Position numbers and translations under genes: made by a program. Under the pieces are notes generated by a model that saw nothing but the letters and a program-made list of their open reading frames with translations, was not told where the DNA came from and ran no database searches. From contig WPIO01000003.1 in the NCBI GenBank assembly GCA_009760855.2, positions 10,617,001 through 10,681,000 of the forward strand: 64,000 bases of DNA, written 5' to 3'. Shown here in pieces: positions 1 to 16,655 of this stretch. The DNA comes from Cristatella mucedo (lineage: Eukaryota > Bryozoa > Phylactolaemata > Cristatellidae). Within the stretch, counting starts at the first letter, position 1. Every line of letters begins with the position of its first letter.

Positions 1-300
1 ACGACAGACAAGCCTAGCTGCAGAGTTTTGCAACAGCTGCAATCGCCTGATCGCACATTCTAGTAGGACAGTAAGCAGTGAGTTGCAGAAGTCGAGACGG
101 GATGTCACGAATGCATGGACCAACTTGGACGTGGTATCCTTATCTAAACAAGCCCAAATTTTAGCAATGTTATGAAGCTAAAAATAGACAGATTTGACTG
201 TGGAGCTGATATGGTCGTCTATCGAGAGGTCGCTTTGGAATATGACACCTAGATTTCGAGCTGATTCAACTGGAGATATGCTGGCAGAGCCAATTTTGAG
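1..300 (-). mobile_element. LINE-A (L2/CR1-type) fragment, inverted
   Basis: This segment is the reverse complement of the reverse-transcriptase C-terminal part of the LINE copy that follows (compare 1710-2005). It stops abruptly at about 300, where + strand LINE sequence begins. It has no intact ORF. The two pieces lie head to head; the inverted part comes from further 3' in the element than the start of the + strand part, so simple twin priming does not explain it. Confidence 0.8.
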
Positions 301-2612
301 AAGTTGTCATTGGTAGATAGCTACAACACGACACTAGCTGACACGCTCGACGAGTTTGCACCTCTGACAATGCGCACTGTGCACCCCAGCTCAGACGGCC
401 TGTGGTTTACCACAGACAATAAACTAGCCAGGTCTACTAAGCGAAAGCTTGAAAAAGCATACACATGATCTGAACTGACTGTCCATCGACAGGCATATGA
501 AGACTACTGTAGGTCGTACCAATCTATCCTAGCAAAGGCCAAGTCTAGCTTCTATTTTTGTTGAATCACAGATGCACAATCCAAAAATGCTGATGTCGAA
601 TATCAACCATCTCCTCAGCCGCTCCCAGATTAGCTCCTTACCTGATGATCCTTGTGCTGATTTAGCCGGTCGCTTTTCTCGATTCTTTGTGCAGAAGATA
701 GACAAGATTAGGGAGTCCATAACTGCGATGACAACATCCCCCTAAAATGCTGTTCCCCGATTCCTGGCTGCATCTCAATGTCTACATTTAAGCAGGTCAC
801 TTGTGATCTCGTCCTGATGTTCATATCCCAATCAAAGAAGAAAACAAGTCCTCTGGACCCTATTCCCACTGTTCTGCTCCTACGTTGCATTGATCTGCTG
901 CTGCCATGCATAACTAACATCATTATTATATCATTAGCCTCAGATCATGTCCCAGCACATTTCAAAAAAGCTATAGTCAGGCAACTTCTCAAGAAAGCGA
1001 CACTAGACCGAGAGAACTTAAGCAACTACCGCCCAGTCTCCCTTCTACCTTTCCTATCAAAGACACTGGAGCGGGTCGTGGCGGACCAACTGAACTCATA
1101 TTTTGAAACTTCAAATCTTGCTAGTAAGTTCCAGTCTGGCTTTAGAGCTAATCACTCCACAGTGTCAGCATTTCTTAGGGTGTACAACGACCTACTTAGG
1201 AATGCAGGCATAGGTAGTGTCTCTGCTTGTTTTGCACGATTTTTCGGCAGATTTGATACTATCGATCACAAAGTTTTTCTAGAGCATCTCTCATCTCGCC
1301 TGGGCATCTCTGGTACTGCTTTGCAATGGTTCAGATCGTATCTCAGTGGGAGACTTTAGAGTTTTGACGTGAATGGACGAAGATCATCCGAGGTACCTCT
1401 GAAATATGGGTACCTCAAGGCTCTGTGCTAGGTCCGGTTCTTTTCATGATTTATACTCTCCCTCTTGCTGATGCGATGGCCATGCACAATCTAGGCTTTC
1501 ACTTCTATGCGGATGACACTCATTTGTACCTTTGCTATGATCCCTTCCTGCTTTCGAGCACCTCGAATTCTCTCAACACACTTACTGCATGTATTGATGA
1601 CATCCGCACATGGATGGAAGCAAATTTTCTAAAGGTAATCGATGATAAAACTAACTTACTAGTTATGAGCAAACCCAGTCTGATTCAGAAATTGGAAATG
1701 CTGACGCTCAAAATTAGCTCTGTTAGCATATCTCCCCTTGAATCAGCTCAAAATCTAGGCCTCATGTTCAAAAGTGACCTCTCGTTAGACCACCATATCA
1801 GCTCTACAGTCAAGTCTGCTTACTTTCAGCTGCATAACATTGCTAAAATTCGGGCTTATTTAGATAAGGATACCACGTCTAAGTTGGTCCATGCATTCGT
1901 GACATCACGTCTTCCTTTTTGTAACTCACTGCTTGCTGGCCTACCGGCATGTGCAATCAGGTGATTGCAGCTGTTGCAAAACTCCGCAGCTAGGCTTGTC
2001 TGTCGTGAGCATCGCAGTTGCCACATCAACCACTTCTCGCCGACCTGCACTGGCTACCAGTCAAGCAACGGATTGACTTCAAGGTTTTGTCGCTCACTTT
2101 TAGGTCACTTTATTCATTGGATCCAGTCTATCTCTCAGATCTACTCCCCCACCAGGCCAAGCATTGCACCACCTGCTTTTCGGAATCCAACAGTTTACCG
2201 ATACCTCGTACAAACCTCAAATCCTTTCGAGACCGTGCATTTAGTTCGTATGTTCCCAAAGCCTGGAACTCACTACCGACTTGCGTCAGAACATCCCCTG
2301 ACTTGACAACATTTAAAAGAAAACAACATTAAAAAGAACTTAAAGACATACCTATATAGGACACAATTTAGTGGATCCCTGTGATTCATCCTTCATGTGC
2401 TTATGCGTGTTGACACTGTGCATGCTGCCACTAACCACATTTGCATGCTGATGCTGTGCATGTCACCCCTAACCATGTTATTCATGTTGTTTATCAAGCA
2501 TGATATCACTCACCATTCAATCGTGTTTCCATTTGCAGCAAATGTAAAGCGCTTAGAAAGAGATTGAGTTATCTGAGGGCGCTTTATCAAGTGAATTATT
2601 ATTATTATTAGG
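301..2612 (+). mobile_element. LINE-A (L2/CR1-type) 5'-truncated copy, dead reverse transcriptase
   Basis: This is the longest LINE-A copy. It begins in the linker between endonuclease and reverse transcriptase (YNTTLADTLDEFAPL at about 330), runs through the RT domain (NYRPVSLLPFLSKTLERVV at about 1021; FDTIDH at 1252; YADDT at about 1507) and the C-terminal region, and ends in a 3' UTR with a short complementary stem (gcgcttagaaag ... gagggcgc) and an ATT repeat at 2597-2611. A stop at about 1357, a frameshift near 1410 in the VPQGSVLGP region and a stop near 1960 break the ORF. RT motif order and the ATT-repeat tail place it in the L2/CR1 group. The catalytic YADD box survives but the copy cannot be functional. 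Confidence 0.85.
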
Positions 2613-3540
2613 CTACCCGCCTTTTCAAGAGTTCTTATCAAGACGGCCACACAGTTCAGACGTATGTACTCATCTGATTTCAGACTGGTGATCATCCGAT
2701 ATTGAACTTAAATATCCCATTTGGTCGTTTTAATTAAAGGCTCTCCGTTTAATAACTATGACTAAAGTTTTTTTTCTTCTCGGAACCTGCGATTGGATTG
2801 ATCTCAAAGAGTAGATAATGTTTTTTTTATAAAAGCTAAGAAATACTTCGGGCCAATCACGTGCCGCACTTAAATAATACTACTGCATGAACCACTTGCT
2901 TCGCAATCAGTTGTACCTTGGGATGGCAGCCTTGTATAGCATTTCAGTCTATTAAAAAAGACCCATCAGCCAGTTAATACTGCGAATTCATTCCGAAAGA
3001 CATGCCAACTGATCCCTGAAAATTACTCATTTTTTCATTGCTCGTGATCGATGTAGCAGAGTCAGAATAATATTTCGCTCTACCAGGCAAACTACGTTGC
3101 CTTAAACCTTCTACGGCAAAAATTTAACAGCTTATCTCATCGCATCAAGCTTAAATGTCGACTAATGGTAATAATGAATCACTTCAAGCTACATCGGCTC
3201 TCTGAAACGAATTGCTTCATGCTCCTCAGTGAGCCGTGGGCGAAACATTTGCTTCCACGTGTCTAAGGAAATTCGCCGGTAAAATCACGTCGGGTTATTA
3301 AAATCGCAATAAATTTTGTGTACAGTGCGCCCCAAGTAAAAAGTCAATATCCAGCGTTGTATGACTCGCTGAAAGAAAAGCAATAGCAGGCAGTTAAGGA
3401 CTAGCAAGGTATCATGCCTAGACAAGCATGCAAACGCACTCAAGTAACAAGCTTCGGCAACCATGACAAAACACATCCGAAGATATTTGGGAACGCTAGC
3501 TAGCTATAGCCCTCCCTGGTTAGTAGCATGAGCTGAATAG
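2613..3540. other. Intergenic, no feature seen
   Basis: AT-rich sequence with only short ORFs of no recognisable family. No repeat, RNA or regulatory site could be supported. Confidence 0.5.
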
Positions 3541-3580
3541 TGCAATGTAATGTAATGTAATGTATCTCCGTCTGTTAGTG
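3541..3580 (-). mobile_element. LINE-B 3' tail remnant
   Basis: The run of aatgt repeats followed by atctccgtctgt matches the terminal few tens of bases of LINE-B copies seen better at 49625 (minus strand). Only the tail survives. Confidence 0.5.
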
Positions 3581-3599
3581 TACGGGTACGTGCACAAAG

Positions 3600-4110
3600 A
3601 ACTCAGGAAAAGGACAAATTCACGAGATTCATATGGAAAGTTGAGCACTACAGATTCGGCATTTGCTGAAATTTAAATTGTGCAAAGTCAATGCAGGTGA
3701 CGGCAGAAGACAGGAGCGATTCTCAGGCTTTCCATACACGCGACTCGGAGGCTTGATCACCAAAATGTTTAAACTTAGTGCGAGGAATCGCTAGACAATG
3801 GAAAGCCATGGAGGGAGCGGCGACGAGAGATCGCGTGACTGAAGGAGCAAGAACGTCGTATAGGTCAAGGCTGGTGGACGCGAATTTAGCGACCTGAGAG
3901 CCTGAGGGAGGATCGTGAGTCGTCCATTTGATGCTTGATAGAAAGCCGATGGAGCTCAGTCAGAAGCGATGTCTTGGGACGGCTACTCAGTTTAAGGCAA
4001 CCTGGAAGAGCTGCTGAGGCTCGCTGTAGTTGCAGACATTTGTGGGCACAGGTCGAGAGTCTCGAACAAAGTGAATCTGTAATCTAGACACAACATCACA
4101 ACAAACGCGT
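3600..4110 (-). mobile_element. LINE reverse-transcriptase C-terminal fragment (LINE-D)
   Basis: On the minus strand, broken frames give the usual LINE C-terminal pattern (LAIPRTKFKHFGDQA near 3750), equivalent to the 'VPRTKLKTFGDRAFS' region of L2-type elements. It resembles the copy at 30225-30720 at the nucleotide level. Both are diverged, so the edges are approximate. Confidence 0.5.
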
Positions 4111-4454
4111 AAACCAGTACCAGTTTGGCTAGTGTCGTGTGTAGCATTTGATCCAAGAGGTGAGTTCTTTAGAAGGGTGGAAGGTTCAAGCAGAAGCACA
4201 GACCTTGCACTTTATCTGTGTACAGCATAAATATCAAGAGAATTTGGATTTCTTAACTCGGTTGCTATTTTGAAAGAAAATAGAGACAATTTCTAAAGAG
4301 AACTTGAGATCCACATACTTTATCAGTTTGGACACTATGGCTAAAATATTCTTTGGTATCCGAAAATCCAGTTCGTCACCATGCGTTTCAGAATGCTGGA
4401 AAAATATGCAGTATATACCAATATATGGCAGAGGAAGCATGTGTTTTGCATAGT

Positions 4455-5087
4455 CTACCGGCCTGTACAATCAGGCTTTGCAGTTTGTGCAAAACTCGGC
4501 CGCTAGGTTTTCTGTCTTAAGCGTCGTAGTTCTCGCATCACATCACTTCTTGCTGACCTGCCCTGGCTTCTAATCCAGTAGCGCATTGACTTCAAGGTCT
4601 GCCACTCACTTTTAGGTTTCTTCATTCCTTGACTCCAGCCTACCTATCAGATTACTCCCCAACCAGGCTAAGCATCGTACCACCCACTTTTCTAAATTGA
4701 ATCATTTGCCTACACCTCGTTGGAACTCTAATACTTTAGAAACCGTGCATTTCGTTCGTATGCTATCTTAGCCTCGAACTTACTTTCGACTGGCATCACG
4801 ACATCCTCTAACTTAACGAAATCCAAAAATAAGCTAAAAACGCATCGATTTATCACAGCATTTAGTGAGCCAATGTGATTTGTCACTTGTGTGCTTATGC
4901 CTGCTGACACTGTGCATGCTGCCATTAACCATAGTTGCATGCTGCTGACCACGTGAAAGTCACCTCTAACCATGTTGTGCTTGTTTTATTGAGCATGCTA
5001 CTACTAATCGTTCGATGATGCCTATTTTCCAGCACGTAGAAATTGCCTAGAAAGAGATTGATTTCTCTGATGGCGCTGTACAAATGT

Positions 5088-5117
<30 letters not shown>
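4455..5117 (+). mobile_element. LINE-A 3' fragment with ATT tail
   Basis: It matches the last part of the 301-2612 copy from the 'SLLAGLPACAIR' region onward, through the 3' UTR (gcatgctgccattaacc...) to an ATT repeat at 5092-5115. Multiple stops and indels. Confidence 0.75.
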
Positions 5118-5119
<2 letters not shown>

Positions 5120-5454
5120 CCATTTCTAAGAAGATATTTCCATCTGAGAGAAGCTGAGCTTATTTCCTCGGGGGGGGGCTTGAAGCGAAGGGTTGAGACC
5201 TACTTGCTTGAAATCCTTCAGAGGAGCGCTAGGTTTTCACTCCGATTCATTTTTAGTATTTTTTAAGAACGATTCAGTGGCTCAAGCTCAGTCTCTTGAT
5301 TTTTCTAGTAAAGGGCTGCAAGCGTCAATACCTGCACGGCGCCATGGCCACAATTAGGACCTTTTAGGACAAGAAAATATCAGTTCTAGCATCTCCTTAC
5401 CCCACCAACGAAACACGGAAGTTCCCGCGTCTGCTTGCCTCGCTCTCTGTCTTG

Positions 5455-6428
5455 ATATCTACCTCTGCACGCCTTGATGCATATATTGATGACATCCGCG
5501 CATGGATGGCAGCAACCTTTCTCAAACTGAATGGCGACAAAGCCAACTTGCCAGTTATGGGCGAACCAAGTGCGATTCAGAAATTGGACAACCTGACGCT
5601 TAAAATCGGCTCCGCCAGCATGTCTCCTGTTGAATCTGCACGTAATCTAGGTGTCATGTTCCAAAGTGACCTTTCATTCGACGACCACATCAGCTCCACA
5701 GTCAAGTCTGCCTATTTTCAGCTATATAACATTGCTAAAATTCGGCTTGTTTATACAGGGATACCACGTCTAAATGGTTCCATGCATTTATGACATTCCT
5801 TCTTGTCTTCTGTAACTCACTGCTTGCTGGTCTACTGGTCTGTGCAATCAGGCGTTTACAGTTGGTGCAAACCGCGGCAGCTTCGGGCTCGTCTATAGTG
5901 AGCGTCTCAATTTCCTCATCACTCCACTGGTTGCCGACCTGCACTGGCCCCCAATCAAGCAGCGCATCGACTTCAAGGTTCTGTCATTTAATTTTAGTCA
6001 TTCATTTTCTGGCTCTAGCCTACTTACCAGAACTACTCTCTACCAAGAATAGAATCATACAACCCACTGTTCTGACTCAAATCGTGTAGCAGTCCTGCGT
6101 ACGAACATTAAATCCTTTGAATACCGTACCTTCGGTTTGTATGCTCCTATTGCCTGGAAATCACTATCGACGCACGTCACAACGTCCCCTGATATGAAGA
6201 CATTTAAAAAGAAGCTTAAAGCGCACCTTTCCATTGCAGCATTTGGTGAGTCTTTGCGATTCGTCCTTCGTGGGCATGTACCTGCTGCACTATGCCTGCT
6301 GCTTGCGGACGTTACCACCAAAAATTGTGTGGTGCTTTATATGCAGCACCTGAAAAATGCCCATTGATAGATTCAGTTCTCTGAGGGCGCTATAAAGATG
6401 TATTACTATTATTATTATTATTATTGTA
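5455..6428 (+). mobile_element. LINE-A 3' half with ATT tail
   Basis: It starts within the RT thumb region (YIDDIRAWMAATFLKLNGDK at about 5482), continues through [19 protein letters not shown] and the C-terminal SLLAGL segment, and ends in the 3' UTR and an ATT repeat at 6404-6427. Frameshifts at about 5755 and later disable it. The frame from 5452 to 5793 is the best preserved piece of this family here. Confidence 0.8.
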
Positions 6429-6519
6429 TTATCTGTATTTTTCTGGCTATGTCTCCTTCTCTGTCTCTGCCCATGTCATGGTTTTTGCCTTTGTCTTTGC
6501 CTAAGCCTCTCCCTGTCTC

Positions 6520-6821
<302 letters not shown>

Positions 6822-6829
6822 GGCCTCTA

Positions 6830-7400
6830 CAAATCTTTCAAGACTGAAGCGGGGCTGATAATCTCATTCTCAGCTGCCAGTGCTACAAGCCGGATTCGAC
6901 ACAACTCTCGAAACTCTATTGTTGGCGGTAGAACTCGCGATATCGCTCTAGACACTAACGTTGGCATTCAAAGATAGGGGAAGGACCTATGGCCTACATG
7001 TCAGACACCGTCGGCCAATATCACTCAGATGCACCGACACCTTGACGCCTATAATCCCGCCAGCCCGGACTCACAAGGTCAGCCACTCCTTACTGAATTC
7101 TGGGGTGCAAGCTGCTCCCAGAATACATCACTCCCGACCCTTTGAGCCAGTGCTTTCTTTAAAGGAATTCCGCATTGGAGTCAAGACTAAATTTTCTACA
7201 AATACGCTAAATGCTAATCTTCACTTGAAACGGACCGTGATAATTCACTTTGAAACAGACCGCAATTATTCTAATGCAGCTGGACAATGTTAGGTTATTT
7301 CCGTTGCTTTTCTCAAACTGACACGCACCATGATGTTTATGACGCCGCTCCTAGAACCACCGGTCAAGTTTTGCGGCGCAGCGCTACGTTCACGTCCGCT
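6830..7400. other. Intergenic, no feature seen
   Basis: Moderate GC, short ORFs without recognisable similarity. Nothing further can be supported. Confidence 0.4.
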
Positions 7401-8583
7401 CAATCAGAAGTGCTACTCTCAAAACTGTCTGGAAGAATGGTTGAAGAAAATCGTACAATGTGCGCGCACCTGTACTCCTCTGCTTTTCGGGCATGCGGGC
7501 ATCGATGCGCGTAAAACCAAGTGAAACAAATAAACGGAAGATCACTCGCCGGCGCTACGCTTCGCGGCGGGCCCTGGCCAAAGTCGCGCTGGACTGCAGC
7601 GACCAATGAGCAGCGTGCGCCGCTCAAGCCCGACCGCTGACCTCCGCGGCGGTTCGCTCGCTGTATTAAGACTCGCGCTGCGACTGGCGAACGCGGGCAG
7701 CGCGCGCGCTCGCCAGTCGCGCGCCGTCAGAGTGCTTCGCAATCAGGCTGCGGCTACCGCGCGGCGTGGGAGCGTCGAGCGCTCGCCTCGTCGTCGGAAA
7801 CTCTTAGGGCGAACATAGGAAAGCCTCTTGCCGAGGGCGCGCGAAAGCTAGCCACAGTTGCGATCTGGAGAGAGAGGCACACTCTAGCCCAGATGGCCTA
7901 GATTTCCAAGTTAGACCGACTGAGCGGCAAACAGTCGCGCTTCCTGTCGACTGCCGGTGCAATGGAGAGAGGCGTTGAAATGCACTGTCTCTGGCTTTTT
8001 CATCGCTCGCCCGCACTGCAGCAACCAACCGCAAATTGCCTGCATAAGGAGCAGTTAATATGGTCGTCCGTACTCGGCTGGTGGTAGGTTAATTAAGAAT
8101 AACGCATTCCTGGCTGAATAGCATGCAAAGCGGGACCTCTTTGCAGCCGCGAGCGTCGGCGGAGGTAGGACGTCGCACCTCACCTCAGGCCACACGTCCG
8201 GTAGCGCAGGCTATCTGCGGTCGATGCAAAGCGGATCATGGCGGCCGAGCCGACCGTCGCAGTTTCATAGCCGCCAAAGCCGTGCGCAAAACTACTTATG
8301 GAGCTCTGGCGACTTCGCATGCACTCTCGACTCGTTCGAGTCTGCCCCGCGTGAAGCACGTTTCGCCGTCGCCGCCGCCTTTGCTGACGGCGACGGCGAC
8401 CGAAGCCTTGCCAAGGTGGCATTATAGCAAAACGAAATACCTGCACCCAACCGTTCAAGCACGATTTAGCGCCCGTCTAAAACGTCACAATTATGCGCGA
8501 GGTCGCGCGCGAGCCGCGCACCGCTTTTCGCTCTCCCGGTCGTCCTCGTCGACCGTCGTGCGTCGACGCTGACGAAAATAGAG
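7400..8583 (+). promoter_or_regulatory. GC/CpG-rich upstream region of the coiled-coil gene
   Basis: Base composition changes sharply at about 7.5 kb to CpG-dense sequence that continues into the 8588 gene. No TATA box is evident. This is the natural place for a CpG-type promoter and 5' UTR. ORFs on both strands here look like by-products of high GC. The transcription start cannot be placed by eye. Confidence 0.4.
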
Positions 8584-8587
8584 ATGA

Positions 8588-13123
<4,536 letters not shown>

Positions 13124-13204
13124 ATTGGCGGAAGCGCGGCCACGTGCTCGCGTTCTGCCTGCTGCGGGCTCTGCGCGATTAGGTGCCGTCGAGCTGGTCA
13201 ATCG

Positions 13205-13320
13205 AGTTGAGACTTGGCATCGAGGAGCATCCTTAGTGACACGCGGCGGCCGATATGTGAAACCTGCGAGCAGAAGGATCCACGCCGGAACCGAGGCTGG
13301 TAGCTTGGCGCGCGCGCGGG
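13205..13320 (+). repeat. Inverted repeat, left arm
   Basis: The sequence around gtgacacgcggcgg and gcgagcagaaggatc recurs in reverse complement at 14785-14895. Similarity extends for roughly 110 bases with scattered changes. This arm lies in the inferred 3' UTR of the coiled-coil gene. Confidence 0.65.
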
Positions 13321-13466
13321 TGCAAAGCAGTCTGCGCGCGTGCCAAGCGACCGAATCTCGAGCTTCTAGCGCGTGTTCCGGATTATGCTCACGCTGGCAT
13401 CGGTGACCTATTCGCGCGCTGCTACCGCGTGGCTGAGACCGCGAACTAGACTCGAACCTATGCACC

Positions 13467-13472
13467 AATAAA
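13467..13472 (+). terminator. AATAAA polyadenylation signal
   Basis: A canonical AATAAA lies 344 bases after the stop of the coiled-coil gene. It is the first such signal I see downstream and gives a plausible 3' UTR of 13124 to about 13490. Confidence 0.55.
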
Positions 13473-14784
13473 ACTGTGACGAGACGAATGAAACGGGATG
13501 TCGCCGACGGCTCTGCGTAGCGTCCCTTTATATCTGAGCTCGCGCGCAGCGCGTGCTGGCGCCAGCGCTCCGCGTTCGCTCAGCGGGCGTCATGCCGTTC
13601 ATTCTTATCGCTGCATTATATGCAGACCGTCTTCATCCAGAGGCAATCGGGACCGGCCGGCCGCTGGTGGGGCACGACGAAGCAGTTGCGCGAGCAGCTC
13701 ATCCGTCGGCCAGCCAGCTGCGGAGCGATTGAGCGAAAGTCGAGCCGAGCAGAGCCATCGCCGCGAAGTGAGCTGTCAGCGTGCCGGTGAAACCACCGGG
13801 CGGTACCGATGGTTGGCCAGAAGCGTAGCACTGCGATCGCTGCGAATAGCGACAAAGAGCCAGAAATTGGTTTGCGATAATCTACGCTTTGGCTGAGGCG
13901 TCTGGCAACGAGCCAGTGCCAAGGCCGGCGCCAGGGCCAGACCCTGAACCCGAGCGTGCATGAACCGCTTTCCTCCCCCCACCCACTGCTCGTCCAGCAT
14001 CGATTATACTGGGCGGCCTCGCGGTTAAGCGACACCGACACCTCAGACAGCCTGGTCTCGTGCCCTGGGCCATTACTCGCATCGGGCCGCTCGGTCGCTC
14101 CAGGCAAACATCCATTTCGTGGCAAGCTGGAGAAAAGCTGGCGTGCATGCACGCTTAGCATGCTGCACTTCCAGTTGGTGCTCTAGACCTCTGACAAGGT
14201 GAAATAACGCTGGTTGGAGGAATAGCGCTCGCAAGGGACGAATGGCAGTGGCGACAATTCTGAATGCACAGACGAGAGCATCGATAAGGTCGGCGCGTAG
14301 GATCGCTTGAGAAGACATGCGACTCTTCAGAGCGGCTTCTCGTCGTCGTCGTCTCTTTTTTCTGCCTCGGCCTACTGGAGCTAAAGCACGTCCGGCCGTC
14401 CACGGGATCCGAAAACCAATCGACCTCCCCTCCCCCCTCGCACTCGCTTGCTTCGCGGGCATTTTGCTGGGCGCTACTCTCTTCGGAACTTTAGGGCGTG
14501 TACGTTAGGTATCGCACGCATCTTAGAATACCATACGGACAATGAGCGGCAGTTCTCTACCAATTGCAGGAAGCGAGACGGAGGCGAGTGGCCGTGCGCA
14601 GGCTAACCATGGTCCCTGGATAGTAAAAAAAGTGGGTCCACTTTTTTCTTGGCGCCGGTCTCTGCTGGAAGAGGTTGGTATGTGTGGGCAGCATCCCGAC
14701 ATCCTCTGTTCTTTTAAAAAGCCGACTGGGCATCGCTCTCACGCCTCGTTGGCCACCGTTTGAAGTACACACGGACGGCTTAGC

Positions 14785-14895
14785 CGCGCTCGCGCCAACA
14801 TATAAGACATGGTCTCCTCGCCGATCCCTCTGCTCGCTGGCTTCGCATGTCGACCGCCGCGTGTCACGAAGGATACTCTTGACGCCAAGTCGTAA
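14785..14895 (-). repeat. Inverted repeat, right arm
   Basis: Reverse-complement partner of 13205-13320. Its minus strand contains gtgacacgcggcggtcg and gcgagcagagggatcg. The two arms are about 1.5 kb apart. It could be two copies of an interspersed element in opposite orientation. Confidence 0.65.
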
Positions 14896-16477
14896 CCTGA
14901 TGTCTCTTTATGTCGCCACACAGAGTCTTGTTGGCCGGCTGGTCAGTGGCTCAGTAATCTCTTTTGGCAATTCCCTGCCCTTACGAAAGCGCAGTGGTGG
15001 CCAGTTCGGGCACACTGAGATATGGCGAATCAGGGAAAAGGCATAGAAGATCTATACAATCAGGGAGCGTGGAAGCCGTGGGGCAGCTTGCCTATCCTCA
15101 CGGGGCAAACTATAGAACGAATCCTGCAGTCTCGTTAGACGTTGTCTTCCTTTGTGGACAGGCAAGCAGCTGTTTTCCGCTCTCCTGCTTGGAAGCCTCG
15201 AGTCCAGTAGTACTGCTCAACTGTATGCGGGACAACTGGATGGCAGGTTCCTCGAGGACGCCGTTGGCTGTGAGCGAATACGAGTGGCACGATCGGAGTT
15301 GGGCACACTTGATTGAGCTGCAGTAGCTCGATTTGAGCTGCCGTTACGAGGTGAAACCCGATCGCCAATTCTTGCAGGTAACAGCCAATCAGCTGTTGTC
15401 GCTCCTGTCGTCATTGAGCTGCAACTATGTTGCTGTTATTGCTGGATTCATAGATCGGTCGGCCCCTTATTTGAAATACTTCAAACGGTTGTCCAAATTT
15501 AACAGGGTGTAAATCATGAGGTATCACTGTGATCAATGGTGCGTTATAAGCCACGTCTGGAGTCACGTGTTCGGATCTCATGCGAATCTTCCGAAACTCG
15601 TGTGCCTTCTAAAATTCTGCAACCATTTCAGGAACTGGGTGTCCTGGGGAAACCTCTTTCATGGGGCCTATACCAAACTGCTGATTCTTTTAGCGAAATC
15701 GGTGGAGAAAGTGCAGATTTATAATTTTTGGCCTAGGTACATAGTTACGTCATGAACACATATGCCAAAGGCCTTGCAGCTGCAACCTTGGCAAGATTCG
15801 CCACCACACATATAACAGCAGTAAGGCAGAGCGGCCGCATCAGCCAATGCTGAGAGAACCACCGGTGCGTATGGTGTAGCTTTTACTTTAAATATGTCAA
15901 ATGATGACACACCTGTACCTTTACAAAAGTCAGCCACAATGCTCCTACATATGCGGCTATTGCAAGAATCCCCACCACAAATATAGCAGAGCGCTGACAG
16001 AGTGGCTAGCCTCAGCAGCCGGTAAATGCCTCTGCATACCGTGGACCGTGGCTACAACGCTCTTTAGTGGGAGTTTCAAACAGTTTCTGAGATAGCAAGA
16101 GGCCATGCTGCCAAAACCTGGCCCTGGGAGTACAAAAGTACGTCAATGGGCCCGGCGTTCTCAGGCGGAAGTCTCAGTCACAACAACCAGTTTCCTATGA
16201 ATTTCAGGCAGACCCAGAAATCTTTTGCCTCAGTTAAAATCTCCGATTATTTTATTTAGCTATGCAGTCTACTCCTTCATACCTTGCTTAGCAACACCGG
16301 TAGTAGTATTGTCTTCCTCATGCATCCACTTCCTTTGAGAGCACAACTGCATACGCTATCCGCATCTTCTGCTTAAAAAGCACTGGCAGCAGACACCTTA
16401 GTGTTTTTCTTGCAGCTCCTCCACTGGAAAGCGGCGTCGTTGATTTTCTCTATTCACCAATTGTTCTTGCACCTAAT

Positions 16478-16655
16478 GGTGAGCCGTGATAGCTCACTAG
16501 GTACGAAGGTTGTTTTTACCACCTTCGCGAGGTCGTGGGTTCGAATCCTGCCGTGGGTGATTCTATATTGCCGCTACAAGAGGTAGTGTTAGCCTTTAAG
16601 ACTCTTCTGTCACTATACAAAAGAGGCTGTTAAATCAGCTTTTATTTATATCTCC
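16478..16655 (+). mobile_element. SINE-1, tRNA-derived, copy a
   Basis: It starts ggtgagccgtgatagctcac, with an A-box-like GATAGCTCACTAGG and a perfect B box GGTTCGAATCC about 45 bases on, then a non-tRNA body (cactatacaaaagaggctgt) and an AT-rich tail. Seven copies occur in this window, which defines the family. Confidence 0.85.

Noticed and set aside
13498-13896. 132-codon ORF after the coiled-coil gene
   Set aside because: GC-rich, Ser/Arg-rich with overlapping minus-strand ORFs of similar length; no sign of true coding.
15751-16020. Possible duplicated unit (catatgccaaagg / catatgcggctattgcaag)
   Set aside because: Shared strings are short and gapped; not distinguishable from chance by eye.
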